Source: Tranzscheliella williamsii (Eukaryota; Basidiomycota; Ustilaginomycetes; Ustilaginales; Ustilaginaceae). Taken from it: a DNA stretch of 64,000 bases. Made by a program: the position numbers and the translations under genes. Shown piece by piece: positions 41,392 to 51,805 of this stretch (position 1 is its first letter; every line of letters begins with the position of its first letter). Location of the stretch: positions 212,913-276,912 of the forward strand of contig JALBYF010000017.1 of assembly GCA_023212725.1 (NCBI GenBank), written 5' to 3'. The notes beneath the pieces are model-generated. The model did no database searches. It was not told where the DNA came from and was given only the letters and a program-made list of their open reading frames with translations.

Positions 41392-43569
41392 CTACGTTGG
41401 CGGGGTGTGCCGACGCCGTTGCGGGCTGGCGGGGGTGCGGCGCTGGGTGAGCTGGATGGCGGGGACGGAGAGCTCAGTGGAGGCGGGGCGGGTGTGGCGG
41501 AAGGGGGTGGGGAAGCGGACGCGGTTGATGCGGGGGGCAGCGGCGTCTATGGCGCACTGGAGGAGGAGTTCGGCGAGGAGGATGGCGGCGCAGATGGCGA
41601 GTGCGCCGTCGAGGGCTGCGAGGGACGGCGCGCCGTCGTAGATGGTGAAGATGACCTGGACCAGGGCGAGGATGACGGCGAAGGCGAGGCGCAGCGCCAT
41701 GGCGGCCTGGAACGCGGGGCGCGCGCGCGTCTCGGCGCTCTGCATCTCTTTGAGCGCAATGTCCACCGTCAAGTACACGGCGCTCGCCAGGTAGATATAC
41801 TTGTACTGGAACAGCGCCTTGTTGATGAACTGCGTCAGTGAGTCCGGGTCCACCACGTTGTCCGCCAGTCCAAAATACGCCCGCAGTGGCTGCACCAGCG
41901 ACGCGCTGAACCGCCCCGACACCGCATTGCCCGCCCCCGTCGCGTTCACCTCGGCCACCAACGCCTCGGCCACCTCCCGCCCCCCCACCAGCCCCGCAAC
42001 CGACGCTACCAATCCACGTGCCTCCGCCAGACTAGGAATCTGCGCCCCGTCCGTACTCACGATCACCGCCTTGATCGCCGTGATCCCCGCCACGACCCCT
42101 TGATCATCAAACGGACTCGGCGTGGCATTGTCGTTGAGGATGTCGAAAACCGTCTCGGATGTTACATTTGCCCAGGCCGGCGTGTCTGGCAGGTAGTCCC
42201 GTGGATAGTCGCCGAACCGGTTGAGCGCGTTGAGCGTGTTGACGAAGGCGAGGATCCTCTTGAGGCCGATGACGAGCAGTGCCGACGCCATATGCAGGAT
42301 GACGTGGAGATACGCCCACAGCACGATGAGGATCGACGAGGCATCCAGCTGCGCCGACGCCCGGCTGAAGTAGCCGCCGAACTGGAGCACGACGATCAGC
42401 ACGCAGCTCGCCGCTTGCAACACGGTATCGCCGCTCCAGCCTCCGCTGGGAAGCGTCGACCCGTCCGCCGAGCTGACGCTCTTCGACCCTGGGCTGATCT
42501 TGTTGAGCGTCTCGGCGATGCCGGTGAAGCCTTCGCCTAGGATAATCAGGCCGAATAGGACCAAACGCTCGGGCAGAACACTGCTGCCAAGGTGTGAGAG
42601 CTTGCCAGACAGCTCGCCATACATCTGGCCGGCTGCCTCGAGCAGCAAGCCAAAGATCCACATGATGAGCAGCGGCGCATTGATTTCGCGCCGCGCGGAT
42701 ACCAGGCGGCTGCAGATCCAGAGCAGGCCAGAGGCTACGAGCGATGAGACCGATATGAGATGCGTGATGTTGGAGGGCTGCAGGCCGTACCGCTCTGATT
42801 GGCGGTGCCACTGTAGGTTGTCGTAAAACACAATGAGGATGTGGTCAAAGGCGAGCGCAAGCCGGGAGCAGCCGTAGATGAGGGTGAAGTTATTGAAGCC
42901 TCCGCGGGCAAACTCAGAAGGCGTGATGGAGAAGGCGACCCACAGGCCGAGCACAACGGCTCGGAGGACGCGCTGACAGCAGAGAAACCAGAAGAAGCGG
43001 CGCTCGTTCGGCCTGCGGTAGCGCACATCGAAGTAGGCCTGGCTCCACCACGCCCACCATATGGCAGTGAAGAAGCCGAGGAAGACGGCGACATCAGAGA
43101 CCTTGTCGAACGAAATAGCGGTGCTGTACGTGTTGAGCGTGGCGGCAAAGAGCAAGTCGAAGAAAAGATCGCTGTAGCTCGGCGCGTTCGAAGCGTGCGC
43201 GCTGAGCATTACCATCTCGGCGGAGCCTGAGTGGCCCTCGCCATGCATAGCTAGCGACTCTTGCCTGCCAGGCGACAAACGCGAAGCCACCGGTTCGAGG
43301 TCATGCTCATCGTCGCCTTTTATCTTGCTACCATGCGACGTGCTGCGCCTCGGTGCAAAGACAGGTAATTCGCTTGGCTCTTCACTCGTCCGTAGCTGAC
43401 TCTCTGCACGAGCTGGCGGCGGCGTCTCGTGAAAAAATCCGTCTTCCTGTGGTTTTGAGCGGACGGCTGCCTGGTCTTCGCTTGAGCCAGCCGCATCCAG
43501 CATCAGAGGTGATGTGGCGGTAGGCGACTCTGATCGCTGTCCCGCGTCGGTATGGACGGTAGCGTCCAT
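41392..43569 (-). CDS. LtrA-like multi-pass membrane protein (low temperature requirement A family)
   Basis: One exon, 725 residues. A disordered N-terminal 125 residues precede the family motif YSDLFFDLLFAATLNTYS (the ELFFDLVFV-type motif of LtrA) and about ten hydrophobic helices, with IWWAWWSQAYFDVRYR and LILGEGFTGIAETL as further family-like blocks. LtrA was named in bacteria after a Listeria low-temperature growth mutant; its molecular role is unknown, and fungal members are uncharacterised. A soluble loop of about 130 residues (roughly 450-580) interrupts the helices. The C-terminus is basic and Thr/Arg-rich. A membrane location is clear; transport or sensing function would be speculation. 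Confidence 0.87.
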   Translation of the reverse strand: MDATVHTDAGQRSESPTATSPLMLDAAGSSEDQAAVRSKPQEDGFFHETPPPARAESQLRTSEEPSELPVFAPRRSTSHGSKIKGDDEHDLEPVASRLSPGRQESLAMHGEGHSGSAEMVMLSAHASNAPSYSDLFFDLLFAATLNTYSTAISFDKVSDVAVFLGFFTAIWWAWWSQAYFDVRYRRPNERRFFWFLCCQRVLRAVVLGLWVAFSITPSEFARGGFNNFTLIYGCSRLALAFDHILIVFYDNLQWHRQSERYGLQPSNITHLISVSSLVASGLLWICSRLVSARREINAPLLIMWIFGLLLEAAGQMYGELSGKLSHLGSSVLPERLVLFGLIILGEGFTGIAETLNKISPGSKSVSSADGSTLPSGGWSGDTVLQAASCVLIVVLQFGGYFSRASAQLDASSILIVLWAYLHVILHMASALLVIGLKRILAFVNTLNALNRFGDYPRDYLPDTPAWANVTSETVFDILNDNATPSPFDDQGVVAGITAIKAVIVSTDGAQIPSLAEARGLVASVAGLVGGREVAEALVAEVNATGAGNAVSGRFSASLVQPLRAYFGLADNVVDPDSLTQFINKALFQYKYIYLASAVYLTVDIALKEMQSAETRARPAFQAAMALRLAFAVILALVQVIFTIYDGAPSLAALDGALAICAAILLAELLLQCAIDAAAPRINRVRFPTPFRHTRPASTELSVPAIQLTQRRTPASPQRRRHTPPT

Positions 43570-43924
43570 GGTCTGCGATGGCGAGCCAGTCCTGATCAGC
43601 CATACGTTCGGATGGTGGCAGTACCGGATAGGGACGTCATGGAATTAGAATCCATGGAATGCGTTCCATTCGAAGCGATGCAACTTTTAATGCATGAAAA
43701 TGCACAATCGAAGCCCTGATTTTAGAGTGGCTGGCATCTGCAACATCGGGGCCATGCGAATCGGTGGAGGCCATCGGGAAGATTCGCTGGAAGGAGACGG
43801 CACGTGACATTTGGGACTGGCCATCACCGCTCTGATCGGTCGGGCACTGGCATCTGGCTATCCATTCTTGCCTCTTGCCTCTTGCCTCTCTTGCTTATTG
43901 TCGATCGCCATCGTCTTTGCAAGT
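43570..43924. promoter_or_regulatory. Divergent region LtrA-like / NDUFB9 with adjacent hairpins
   Basis: 355 bases between divergent starts. At 43638-43656 CATGGA and TCCATG flank a seven-base loop, and the next bases GGAA-TGCG-TTCC (43656-43667) form a second stem. Together they mimic a tRNA anticodon arm plus long variable arm, but acceptor, D and T stems are absent, so I do not call a tRNA. Confidence 0.5.
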
Positions 43925-44605
43925 ATGTTCGCCGCACCACTTCTGAGGACCGCTGCGTCGTCGTCCGGCTCCGCTTCGAGGACGGCGGGCTCTGCGTTCT
44001 CGCAGGCACACAGATCCTACGTCCAGTCGCTCTACCGAAGATACCTTAAAAACTCGCTCGACTGGTGCATCCGCAGGGACGTCTGGAGAGACCGCGCCAT
44101 CGAAATCCGTGTCGAGTTCGAGCGACATCGCAACGTCAGGAATCCCAGGGAGCTCGCCAGCCTGTTCGAGAAGGCCGAGAAGGAGCTGAAACGGATCCAG
44201 CACCCAGACCCACACCGACGTAAGTACCTCCTCCGCCACGGCTTCACATCACTATCAGATCGTGGTAGGAAGCAATACTCGGCCCGAGCCCTACCAATCG
44301 TTGGCGGCGCGACAGGAGATATTCTCCGTCGAACTAGAGGCTTGAGGTCGGTTCGGCCTCGAAGAGCCACTCGCCTGTTGGCCGCCTTACCCGTCCGCTT
44401 CGCACTCTTGCCTTCTCGAGTCTTTCTTGGCACGGTTCATCTGATACCCATCCTGTGCGCGCCGTGGCTGACATTCCGTCTTTGATCGCCTCTCCACCTG
44501 ACAGCGGCTATGTTCGAGGACGGCACCAAGTGGGAGCGCAACCTCCCGCCTCCTATGTTCACGGAAGCCGAGAAGAAGGCGGCTCTGGATGCACAGCACC
44601 ACTAA
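43925..44605 (+). CDS. Complex I subunit NDUFB9 / B22 (LYR protein)
   Basis: Two exons, 43925-44219 and 44505-44605, separated by a 285-base intron (GTAAGT, GACAG); 131 residues. Residues 28-40 contain the LYR motif (VQSLYRRYLK), followed by LDWCIRRDVWR, EFERHRNVRN and LFEKAEKELKRIQHPDPHR, the order of conserved blocks in the B22 subunit. The second exon adds MFEDGTKWERNLPPP and ends in DAQHH. This is an accessory subunit of mitochondrial NADH:ubiquinone oxidoreductase that binds the acyl carrier protein through its LYR helix. The Ser/Arg-rich acid-poor head may serve import. Start chosen at the first ATG of the frame. Confidence 0.9.
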
Positions 44606-44915
44606 CACCCCTCGACACCGCCGAGGCGGGCAACACCAGCTGGCCAAGGCCTCCCAAAGCGGCGTCTGCCCGTGTGCGCAACAGAGTCGGCCTGCACTGG
44701 ACCGCTCCGTGCAATTCAATTGTTGAACCTGGTATTACTACGCCGTGCGTTACATTCAGACATCTAGAAGACTTGGCGGGCAGAAAGGCGGCGAGGACGC
44801 TTGGTCGGCTGCGATAGATGAGACAGTTTTTCCTCTTGTGGAGGAATTGCTGGAACAGAGAAGCGAAACGGATGACACGGAGGGAGTGCCCAATGCTGGG
44901 AGCTTTCAGATCTTG
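44606..44915. other. Convergent intergenic region
   Basis: 310 bases between the stops of the NDUFB9 gene and the WD40 gene; only 3' ends expected, no feature seen. Confidence 0.4.
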
Positions 44916-47900
44916 TTACGGGGCCACCGGGTCGGTTCTGAGAAAGTCGAGCGAGGCGGGGCGGATGCTCTTGGTTGTGGCGATGTACAGGGTGTCGCTG
45001 CTGGAAGGGTACGTGGGGAGCTCGCTGGCCCAGAGCACCTGGACGATGGGTTCGTCGCCGAGGCGGATGTCGAGGAGGGGGTCGCGCGCCTTGCGGAGGT
45101 CCCAGAGGCGGACGTGGCCGTCCTCTGCGCCGTGGGCGAAGATGGGGCGGCGGGCAGGGTGGAAGGAGCCGCGGCTGAGCGGCAGCTTGCCCTCGGCGTC
45201 GTTGAGCCAGCCGAAGGACATGACGGGGCGCGAGACCGGGCCGGCGCGGCCGGAGATGTCGAACATGCGGAACTGGTCGTAGTCGCGCCGGGCGAGGACG
45301 CCGAGCATCAGGTCCGCATTCGGCGTCCGCTGCAGGTGGACGATCCGGTCGCTCGTGTTCCACGAGAATCCCAGCATCATGGCGTGCAGGTCAAAGCCCA
45401 CCACCGTCCCCAGCGACGCGGAAACCAGCCGGCTCTGCCGCGACGAGAGATGCTCCAGCGCAACCACCGGCTTTCCGTCGTGGAACGCATGCAGCCGAGA
45501 CACACGCGTCGTCGCGCGCGGCCCCCATTGCCAGTGGTGCACCGTTCCGTCCACCCCGCCCGTCGCGAAATCGCACACCTCGGCGCTTGGATCAGTCCGT
45601 GGAAACGGCGAAATGCTGGCCGCGCCCGAGAGGTGCGGATTCTCGTCCAGGTGGTAGACCTTGTGCCGCTGGACGGAAGCGTCGATAGTAACCAGGCTGA
45701 CCTGGCTCGGATGCTCCTCAGGCTTACCTATCCCCAGCAATTTGCGTGTTGAAGAGGCAATGCCGCAGACCTTGGACGTCAGGCGACGCACGTCCTCCAC
45801 CTTTTCGATCCGCGACGCTTTGCCGCGAAGATCAGCGTCTTTGCTTTTGTAGCTGAGGCAGCGGCTCGGGCGGTCCCGGGCCCACTTGGGGCCGCAGTGT
45901 TCTTCGGTATGTTCCGAAAGAGTTGCGATCCTGCCGGACTCTGTCACGGCGATCGCTGCGTCAAAAGCGGACTTCTGCGAGCGAAGGCCTGCCGGTGCGC
46001 AGAAGTTCATACTGGCGACCGGCGCAAGATAGCGGATCGAAATCCCGGGGCTGGTGAGCTGTGTCTGCGAATGCCGGGTATCGAATGACAATGAAGCGGA
46101 CGACCACGGTGCAGCTGATGCATGCTCCGATGCGTTGACGAGCGACGATGCCTGCCGAGCCTGACCTTGGCCCGCAGCAGTGGTTGAGGTATATGGTTCG
46201 GCCTTCGGTTTGCCGTTGAGCAATTGCTGCAAAGGCATATCGCCGTCAGAGTCATCGTCGACGTAGATGGCACTAGACCTGGACTGACCGTTTGGAGAAG
46301 GGCCAAGGAGCATCTCATGTTTTACGCTGGTGATCGGTCGCGCCAGTGCAAGGGGTAGATCGTCGTCGCTCTCCGAGACGTCGCCTGGATGACTACCTTG
46401 AATGCCCGACCCAGGAGCTCCCGTTCCATTCTGGGTGGCCTGGCCGGCGGAAGAAGACAAGGCGTCATGAAAGGGATACTCCTGGGATGAGTCTACTGCG
46501 GGGCGAGCTATCTTATCAGCCTGCGAACCTCGGTCGAGGATGCGAACGCCATCGAGGACACGACTCTGAAAGCTTTCTGGCTCTGCCACAAGGTCGTCGA
46601 CGTGCACAGCTGAGACGAAACCGCTGAGCTGAGAGAGGGGCGGCGTTGTTACGCTTGACCGAGGCGAAGAGACAGGCTGAACCTGCCGAGCTTGCCCGGC
46701 TGATGGTAACGAGCATGGCTGACTTAGTGGCGGATCGTCTGAGAGGGAAGCCGCCGAGGTTTGAGCGGTGTCGCGAGGTTCGTCCCGACAAGGCGCTGTA
46801 CTGGCACCCAGCCCTTCGTCAAGTTCGCACTCCGCTACGTGCGACGGTACTGCGACTGGCTCTTGTTCCTGAAGAATACTCGATGGCCGGTCGGAACTAT
46901 CTGACTCGCAGACAAGTTCAGCTTTGCAGTCAAGGCGGGGCTGAGTATCGCTATCTCGTTCGCACACATCAGGACCTTTGAGGTTCATGTCCGCGCAAGG
47001 CAGTTGTGGTTCTGCCGGCTCGAGTAGAGAGCCTGCCTGCTGCGAAGCCTGTGTCGCCGCGATAGGTTTGGGCCCATCTGGCTTGTCCATTTTGTTATCG
47101 ACGATCATGCTGTCGTGAGTTGGCACAGTGTCGATGGAAAGGGCATGCGACGTAGGTATGTCGCGGGGAATGTGCGAATCGTCGGTCTTGTCATTCTTGC
47201 GCCAAGTACGCAGATCCTCCCAAGACACATCCAACAAGCCGACTGGGAGCGATCTAAAGTATCCCCAGAGCAAGCAAAAACAGCGGAGGCTCTCTGGAGA
47301 TGCCAGGTCCCTGAGATGGTCTAGGTCAGGGATGGCTAACGGCTCTCCGGCGAAGACAATATGCTCCTGCGTGTAGACGGCCCCTAGCTGGCCCGCTTTC
47401 GGCACGTTGTGATGATGGCTTAGGATGGAGATAAATCCGGCTACCGTTTGACGGACCATGCTTTTTCTACTTGATCGGCTACTGGATGGACCTTGAGCAG
47501 TGATGCACTCGTGCTGTGTCTTGACTGACTGCACAACACATTCTCGAATCTGCAAGATGCGCAGCAGATCTTGGGGACAATTGAGCCAGGCGCCAGCCAG
47601 TGATTGGTTGTACTTGAGAGACGCCTTGGTGAAGAATGGCTTGCTGAACGACTCGGCAGCCTCCGCCTCTGATGCTGCGAGCCGGTGCAAATGCTTGCCA
47701 ATTCTGTTTTCCTTTATGACGGTTTGAATCTCATCAGGAGACCTGAGCTCTGGGTACTTTTGCGCAACCAGGTGCTCGGCCTGGTCCCGATGCGCCTTCG
47801 ACCAGAAACGAATCTTTGGCAAGAGATCTGTCGCTCTGATGTTGCGGAGGGAGTTTGGATCAGCATGTCGAGATACAAAAACAGCCGGCGCTGCCTCCTT

Positions 47901-48698
47901 CAGCTTTTTGTCCTTGTGCTTCTTGTACTTCTTTCGCGGCGGCTGTTCCGTAGCTAGGGCGGCGCGCTTCTTGCCTTTGCTTTCAGGTGGTGTTGGTGCC
48001 GAGGGTGCGCTGCCGGGATCGATCGTGTCGGAGGATCCGCGTATCGGCTGCTGGCTCGGTGGCTTTGGTATGTCGTCCTGCCATTTTCTGCTCGACGTTG
48101 AAGATGCAGACTGCGATGGTGCGGTAGACGCAGTGTGAGCCGAAGGAGGCGGTCGAGGCGGCAAACGATGAGATCCAGCTTGGCTAAGATTCTGCGGGTA
48201 CGGGCACGAAAAGCGGCCGATCTGTGCGGATCGTTTCTCGAAATGCTGTTCACGCCCGCGAGTCATTTGATGTTGCTGCTGCTGCTGCTGCTGTGGTTGC
48301 TTTGTTCTGGAAGAGCCGATCTGGGGAGGCGCGCGAAGTTCCCACGGCCTGGTTCGAATTTGGTTCTCGTTGGGCTGAGCGTCCTCCGATCGGAGGGCTG
48401 CCGATGGTGGTGGTCGCGGACGCTGAGGGAATCTGGCCGGCCGTGGCGGATGTGCCGCTGATATAGAAGAGGATGCCTGATCAAGGGGCTGACACAGGCC
48501 AAATCGCGTGGAGCTGCCCGATTGCTCCGCCGAACGATAGCCATAGGTAGGAACAGCGGAGCGAGGGTAAGGCTGCGCAGCAACGACGCTCGGCGAGGTA
48601 GCTGCGACAGTGTCCCTCACGCGCAGGTTAGCATTATGCGCAACAGAACTGGGCTGCCGCGGCGCCGCGCCAGGATCGAATGAGTTGATCCAGCTCAT
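44916..48698 (-). CDS. Orphan WD40-repeat protein with long disordered N-terminus
   Basis: One exon, 1260 residues from the ATG at 48698-48696. Roughly 1-290 is disordered, with a polyglutamine run near 135-142 and a basic KKRAALATEQPPRKKYKKHK stretch (about 248-267) that looks like a nuclear localisation signal. About 295-500 is a helical, possibly folded region (ATDLLPKIRFWSKAHRDQAE onward) that I do not recognise. Another Ser/Pro-rich linker follows. The last ~390 residues form WD repeats: FATGGVDGTVHHWQWG, LVSASLGTVVGFDLH, FAHGAEDGHVRLWDLR. A nuclear scaffold or substrate-receptor role is possible but not shown. No neighbour suggests its pathway. Confidence 0.8.
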   Translation of the reverse strand: MSWINSFDPGAAPRQPSSVAHNANLRVRDTVAATSPSVVAAQPYPRSAVPTYGYRSAEQSGSSTRFGLCQPLDQASSSISAAHPPRPARFPQRPRPPPSAALRSEDAQPNENQIRTRPWELRAPPQIGSSRTKQPQQQQQQQHQMTRGREQHFEKRSAQIGRFSCPYPQNLSQAGSHRLPPRPPPSAHTASTAPSQSASSTSSRKWQDDIPKPPSQQPIRGSSDTIDPGSAPSAPTPPESKGKKRAALATEQPPRKKYKKHKDKKLKEAAPAVFVSRHADPNSLRNIRATDLLPKIRFWSKAHRDQAEHLVAQKYPELRSPDEIQTVIKENRIGKHLHRLAASEAEAAESFSKPFFTKASLKYNQSLAGAWLNCPQDLLRILQIRECVVQSVKTQHECITAQGPSSSRSSRKSMVRQTVAGFISILSHHHNVPKAGQLGAVYTQEHIVFAGEPLAIPDLDHLRDLASPESLRCFCLLWGYFRSLPVGLLDVSWEDLRTWRKNDKTDDSHIPRDIPTSHALSIDTVPTHDSMIVDNKMDKPDGPKPIAATQASQQAGSLLEPAEPQLPCADMNLKGPDVCERDSDTQPRLDCKAELVCESDSSDRPSSILQEQEPVAVPSHVAECELDEGLGASTAPCRDEPRDTAQTSAASLSDDPPLSQPCSLPSAGQARQVQPVSSPRSSVTTPPLSQLSGFVSAVHVDDLVAEPESFQSRVLDGVRILDRGSQADKIARPAVDSSQEYPFHDALSSSAGQATQNGTGAPGSGIQGSHPGDVSESDDDLPLALARPITSVKHEMLLGPSPNGQSRSSAIYVDDDSDGDMPLQQLLNGKPKAEPYTSTTAAGQGQARQASSLVNASEHASAAPWSSASLSFDTRHSQTQLTSPGISIRYLAPVASMNFCAPAGLRSQKSAFDAAIAVTESGRIATLSEHTEEHCGPKWARDRPSRCLSYKSKDADLRGKASRIEKVEDVRRLTSKVCGIASSTRKLLGIGKPEEHPSQVSLVTIDASVQRHKVYHLDENPHLSGAASISPFPRTDPSAEVCDFATGGVDGTVHHWQWGPRATTRVSRLHAFHDGKPVVALEHLSSRQSRLVSASLGTVVGFDLHAMMLGFSWNTSDRIVHLQRTPNADLMLGVLARRDYDQFRMFDISGRAGPVSRPVMSFGWLNDAEGKLPLSRGSFHPARRPIFAHGAEDGHVRLWDLRKARDPLLDIRLGDEPIVQVLWASELPTYPSSSDTLYIATTKSIRPASLDFLRTDPVAP
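48274..48293. repeat. CTG/CAG trinucleotide run in the WD40 gene
   Basis: Six to seven uninterrupted copies of a CAG codon (read on the minus strand) code a polyglutamine run in the disordered head of the WD40 protein; likely length-polymorphic. Confidence 0.85.
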
Positions 48699-49264
48699 CT
48701 CGAGCACCTCGCCGGCATTTTACGAGCCTCCTAATTGGCTTCGAATCTATGGCGCTACTTCATCAAGCCGCCTCTCGTCCGAGCGAACAAAGCGAAGAAG
48801 GCAGCAGTGACGTCTGGCGAACTGGATCATCGGATTGCCTCACCTTTCAGACGCAGCCCAAGGACGTGGACAGGACATTAGGTGCGGGTGATCCAGGGCG
48901 TGATCTGTGTGTAAGAGGCGCTGATGCTGCTTCTAGAGAAGCCTTGGACATCTTCGCTTGCTTCCGCAAAAATTGGTGGAGCAAGACCCGACGTCCGAGC
49001 TTTATACTAAACGCATGCGGAGTGGTCGACGCAGTCACAGTCATGAGTGAGCGTGAGAGTTGAGTGGAGCGGAGAAAATGTTAAATTACGATGAGCGCGA
49101 TGGCAGACGCGAAAGTGAACGGACCAACACCCGCAGAAGAGTGTGTCTGCCAGCTGTGCATGTGGATAGCGCTCTCTCTTTCTTGCTCTGCACCATTTGC
49201 ATAGCCTGCTGGACAACGGCTCGCTCGGACAAGCACCTGCTCTTAGTGGGAGCGACCCGTGTCG
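48699..49264. promoter_or_regulatory. Divergent region WD40 gene / GYP1
   Basis: 566 bases between divergent starts. An open frame at 48749-49063 has no protein-like features. No recognised site. Confidence 0.4.
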
Positions 49265-51479
49265 ATGATGACGAGCAAGGCCAGCGGTCGAGCGTCGGGT
49301 AGGAAGGGCGACTTTGACGACCAGGCGTGGGGCATCGAGTCGGATGACGATGACTTTGTCTCTCAGATCGCTCCGCGCACTAACGTCCCACGGAGCCTGA
49401 AGACCTCATCTCGCTCCTCGTCGTACTCCTCCAACCAAGCACAGCACGCCAACGCAGCTTCTTCGACGCAGGACACGTCTCGTCGCCCCACAGTCAATAC
49501 GTCTTTATCCTTCTCGGCGTCGGATCAGAAAGGCTCGCCAGCATCAGCGACATCAGCAGTCTCAGCGACACCGGCTAGGACATCGTCCAATAGGGAGTCT
49601 AGCTGGACAGTGATCGATGCAAAGGCTTCGAATCGACAGGCGCCCTCAGTCACCGATCAAGCCCCCATCGCTGGGAGTCCGCCTACCGATCTGGGTCCTG
49701 AATTGTCACGGGAGGCGAGTGGAAGCGGAAGTGGTTTCCAACTTGTTGCTTCAGAAGGCCCAGCCGGAGCGGGCACATCATCGCTGTCCGAGCGGAGGCA
49801 GTTTTCACCGTTCCACCAAGATACCGCTGATGCGAGTGGGAGTGAGACGGACGAGTTCGACCTCAATACAGGCAAGAGCGTCCGACGCAAGCGTGGCAAC
49901 AGTCGCAAAGCCAGGTCTGGCCGGAGTGAAGCTGGGATGCTCGAGACATCGATTCGCAGTGATATTGATGATATTGTCAGCGACCCAGCCTTGGCTCTTT
50001 CTAAGCTATCTCTCAACTGGTGCCGGACCAGCTCGGCAGCAGCCACGCCCTCGCACGAAGGTGGACCCACAGAATCTTTGACCACTACAGGCAGAACCGG
50101 TATGGCCCCCACACCGAGTGGCAAGGATTTTACCTTCGATCCGATCGCTGCGGCGGGAGATGGCCTGATCATGACCGGGCCCAGCTTTGCCGAGTCGAAA
50201 GAGGACAGTACGGCCGTGCCTACCTCCTTCTCCAGCTCGTCAGCCACTTCCCGACTTCCGGATGTGGAAAGAGGCGTGGCGACCAACGGACACGATGCGA
50301 GCAGCATGTTCCGGAAGCACAGTGTCAGGACGTCGAAGCGGCGACAACAGCTGCTGGACTGCCTTTGCAAACAGAGTGTCGATCTCGGACAGTTGCGCAC
50401 GTTCGCCTGGGCCGGGGTTCCGAACGAGTTGCGGCCGGTGGTATGGCAGCTCCTGCTCGGCTACTTGCCAGCAGTAGCGTCAGTGCGCGCCTCCACCTTG
50501 GCACGGAAAAGGGCAGAGTATGCCTCTGGCGTCAAGCTTGCCTTTGCCAAGGGGACCGCTGGGCTGGACCAGGCCATCTGGCACCAGATCCACATCGACG
50601 TGCCGCGCACCAACCCCGGCATCCGCCTGTGGCAGCGAGAGGCAACGCAGCGCTCTCTCGAGAGGATCCTGTACGTCTGGGCGATCCGCCACCCCGCTAG
50701 CGGCTATGTACAGGGCATCAACGACCTGGCCACCCCGTTCTTTGAGGTGTTCCTGAGCGCCTATATCGACTCGGACCCCGAGATGTTCGATGTCTCTCTC
50801 CTCCCGCCCAACGTGCTCGAGGCCGTCGAGGCGGACACTTTCTGGTGCCTCTCCAAGCTGCTTGATGGCATCCAGGACAATTATATATTTGCCCAGCCCG
50901 GCATCCAGCGCCAAGTGCGAAGGATGGGCGAGCTGGTCGCGAGGATCGACGGTGAGTATCAGGTACCCAACCGTTATGGCCCCGCTACCTCTTGCTGATC
51001 TAGACGTGCCTTTTCCTTGAATTGCGTATTCGTGGCGATCTGGCAGCCCCACTGCATGCTCACCTGCAGGAGCAAGGCGTCGAGTACATGCAGTTCGCTT
51101 TCCGGTGGATGAACTGCCTGCTTATGCGCGAGATGAGCGTCCGCAACATCATCCGCATGTGGGACACCTATCTGGTAAGTTATTCCTCTGCAGTGCCTTT
51201 GCGACACTTGAGCGCGGCTGACCTCATCTCTGTCCCTGTCGATGCGGCGTCCTGCAGGCGGAAGGGCCGGACGCATTTTCAGACTTTCACCTGTACGTGT
51301 GCTCCGTCTTTCTGCACAAGTGGACCGACAAGCTGCGCACCATGGACTTTCAGGGGATCATCATGTTCCTCCAGTCACTGCCGACGCAGGGATGGTCGGA
51401 CCACGATGCCGAGATGCTGCTCAGCGAGGCGTTCATGTACAAGACGCTCTTCGGCAACACGGCCCACCTCAACAAGTGA
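49265..51479 (+). CDS. GYP1: TBC-domain Rab GTPase-activating protein, Gyp1 type
   Basis: Three exons, 49265-50951, 51047-51174, 51258-51479 (donors GTGAGT, GTAAGT); 678 residues. The first ~350 residues are Ser/Thr-rich and disordered. The TBC domain (about 370-665) starts LRTFAWAGVPNELRPVVWQLLLGYLP and has the catalytic arginine motif IHIDVPRTNP (IxxDxxR) and the glutamine finger in SGYVQGINDL (YxQ), then NIIRMWDTYL and LHKWTDKLRTMDFQ. It is therefore a competent dual-finger GAP. Gyp1 in yeast acts on Ypt1 at the Golgi. The gene is followed on the same strand, 326 bases away, by a second TBC gene. Two ATGs open the frame back to back; I used the first. Confidence 0.93.
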
Positions 51480-51805
51480 AATACACACCCTGGCCCCCCG
51501 CCATCCCCCCCTTTCCAAGCAGATCCCTCGTCTTATTGGCTGATGCTTGTGTTGCGCTCTGTCGATTCGGTTTGCCGTTTGACAGATGTGGCGTGTGAGC
51601 AACCTTCAGTAGTTGTCTGCCGGCAAAAGAGTAGGACGAAAAGCCAAAATACGAGCGGAAGAGTCGGAATTCGGACTGTGGCGCGGGACCCTAAGCGCTC
51701 TGCGCAAGGCGACACTTCGGCACAGACCACCACCACGCCTGGCACTGCTGGTAGTGCCGACTGACGCATCGCACTGGGTGAGTGTTCGATGGCCACGCGA
51801 CGAGG
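51480..51805. promoter_or_regulatory. Region between the two TBC genes
   Basis: 326 bases between the stop of the Gyp1-type gene and the ATG of the Gyp8-type gene, same strand. Begins C-rich (3' UTR of the first gene). No known site. Confidence 0.4.

Noticed and set aside
43638..43667. Possible tRNA-Leu or tRNA-Ser
   Set aside because: Only anticodon-like and variable-like stems pair; the acceptor, D and T stems are missing and no B box is present.
48749..49063. Possible 104-codon gene between the WD40 gene and GYP1
   Set aside because: Short, no domain, and sits in the region needed for two promoters.
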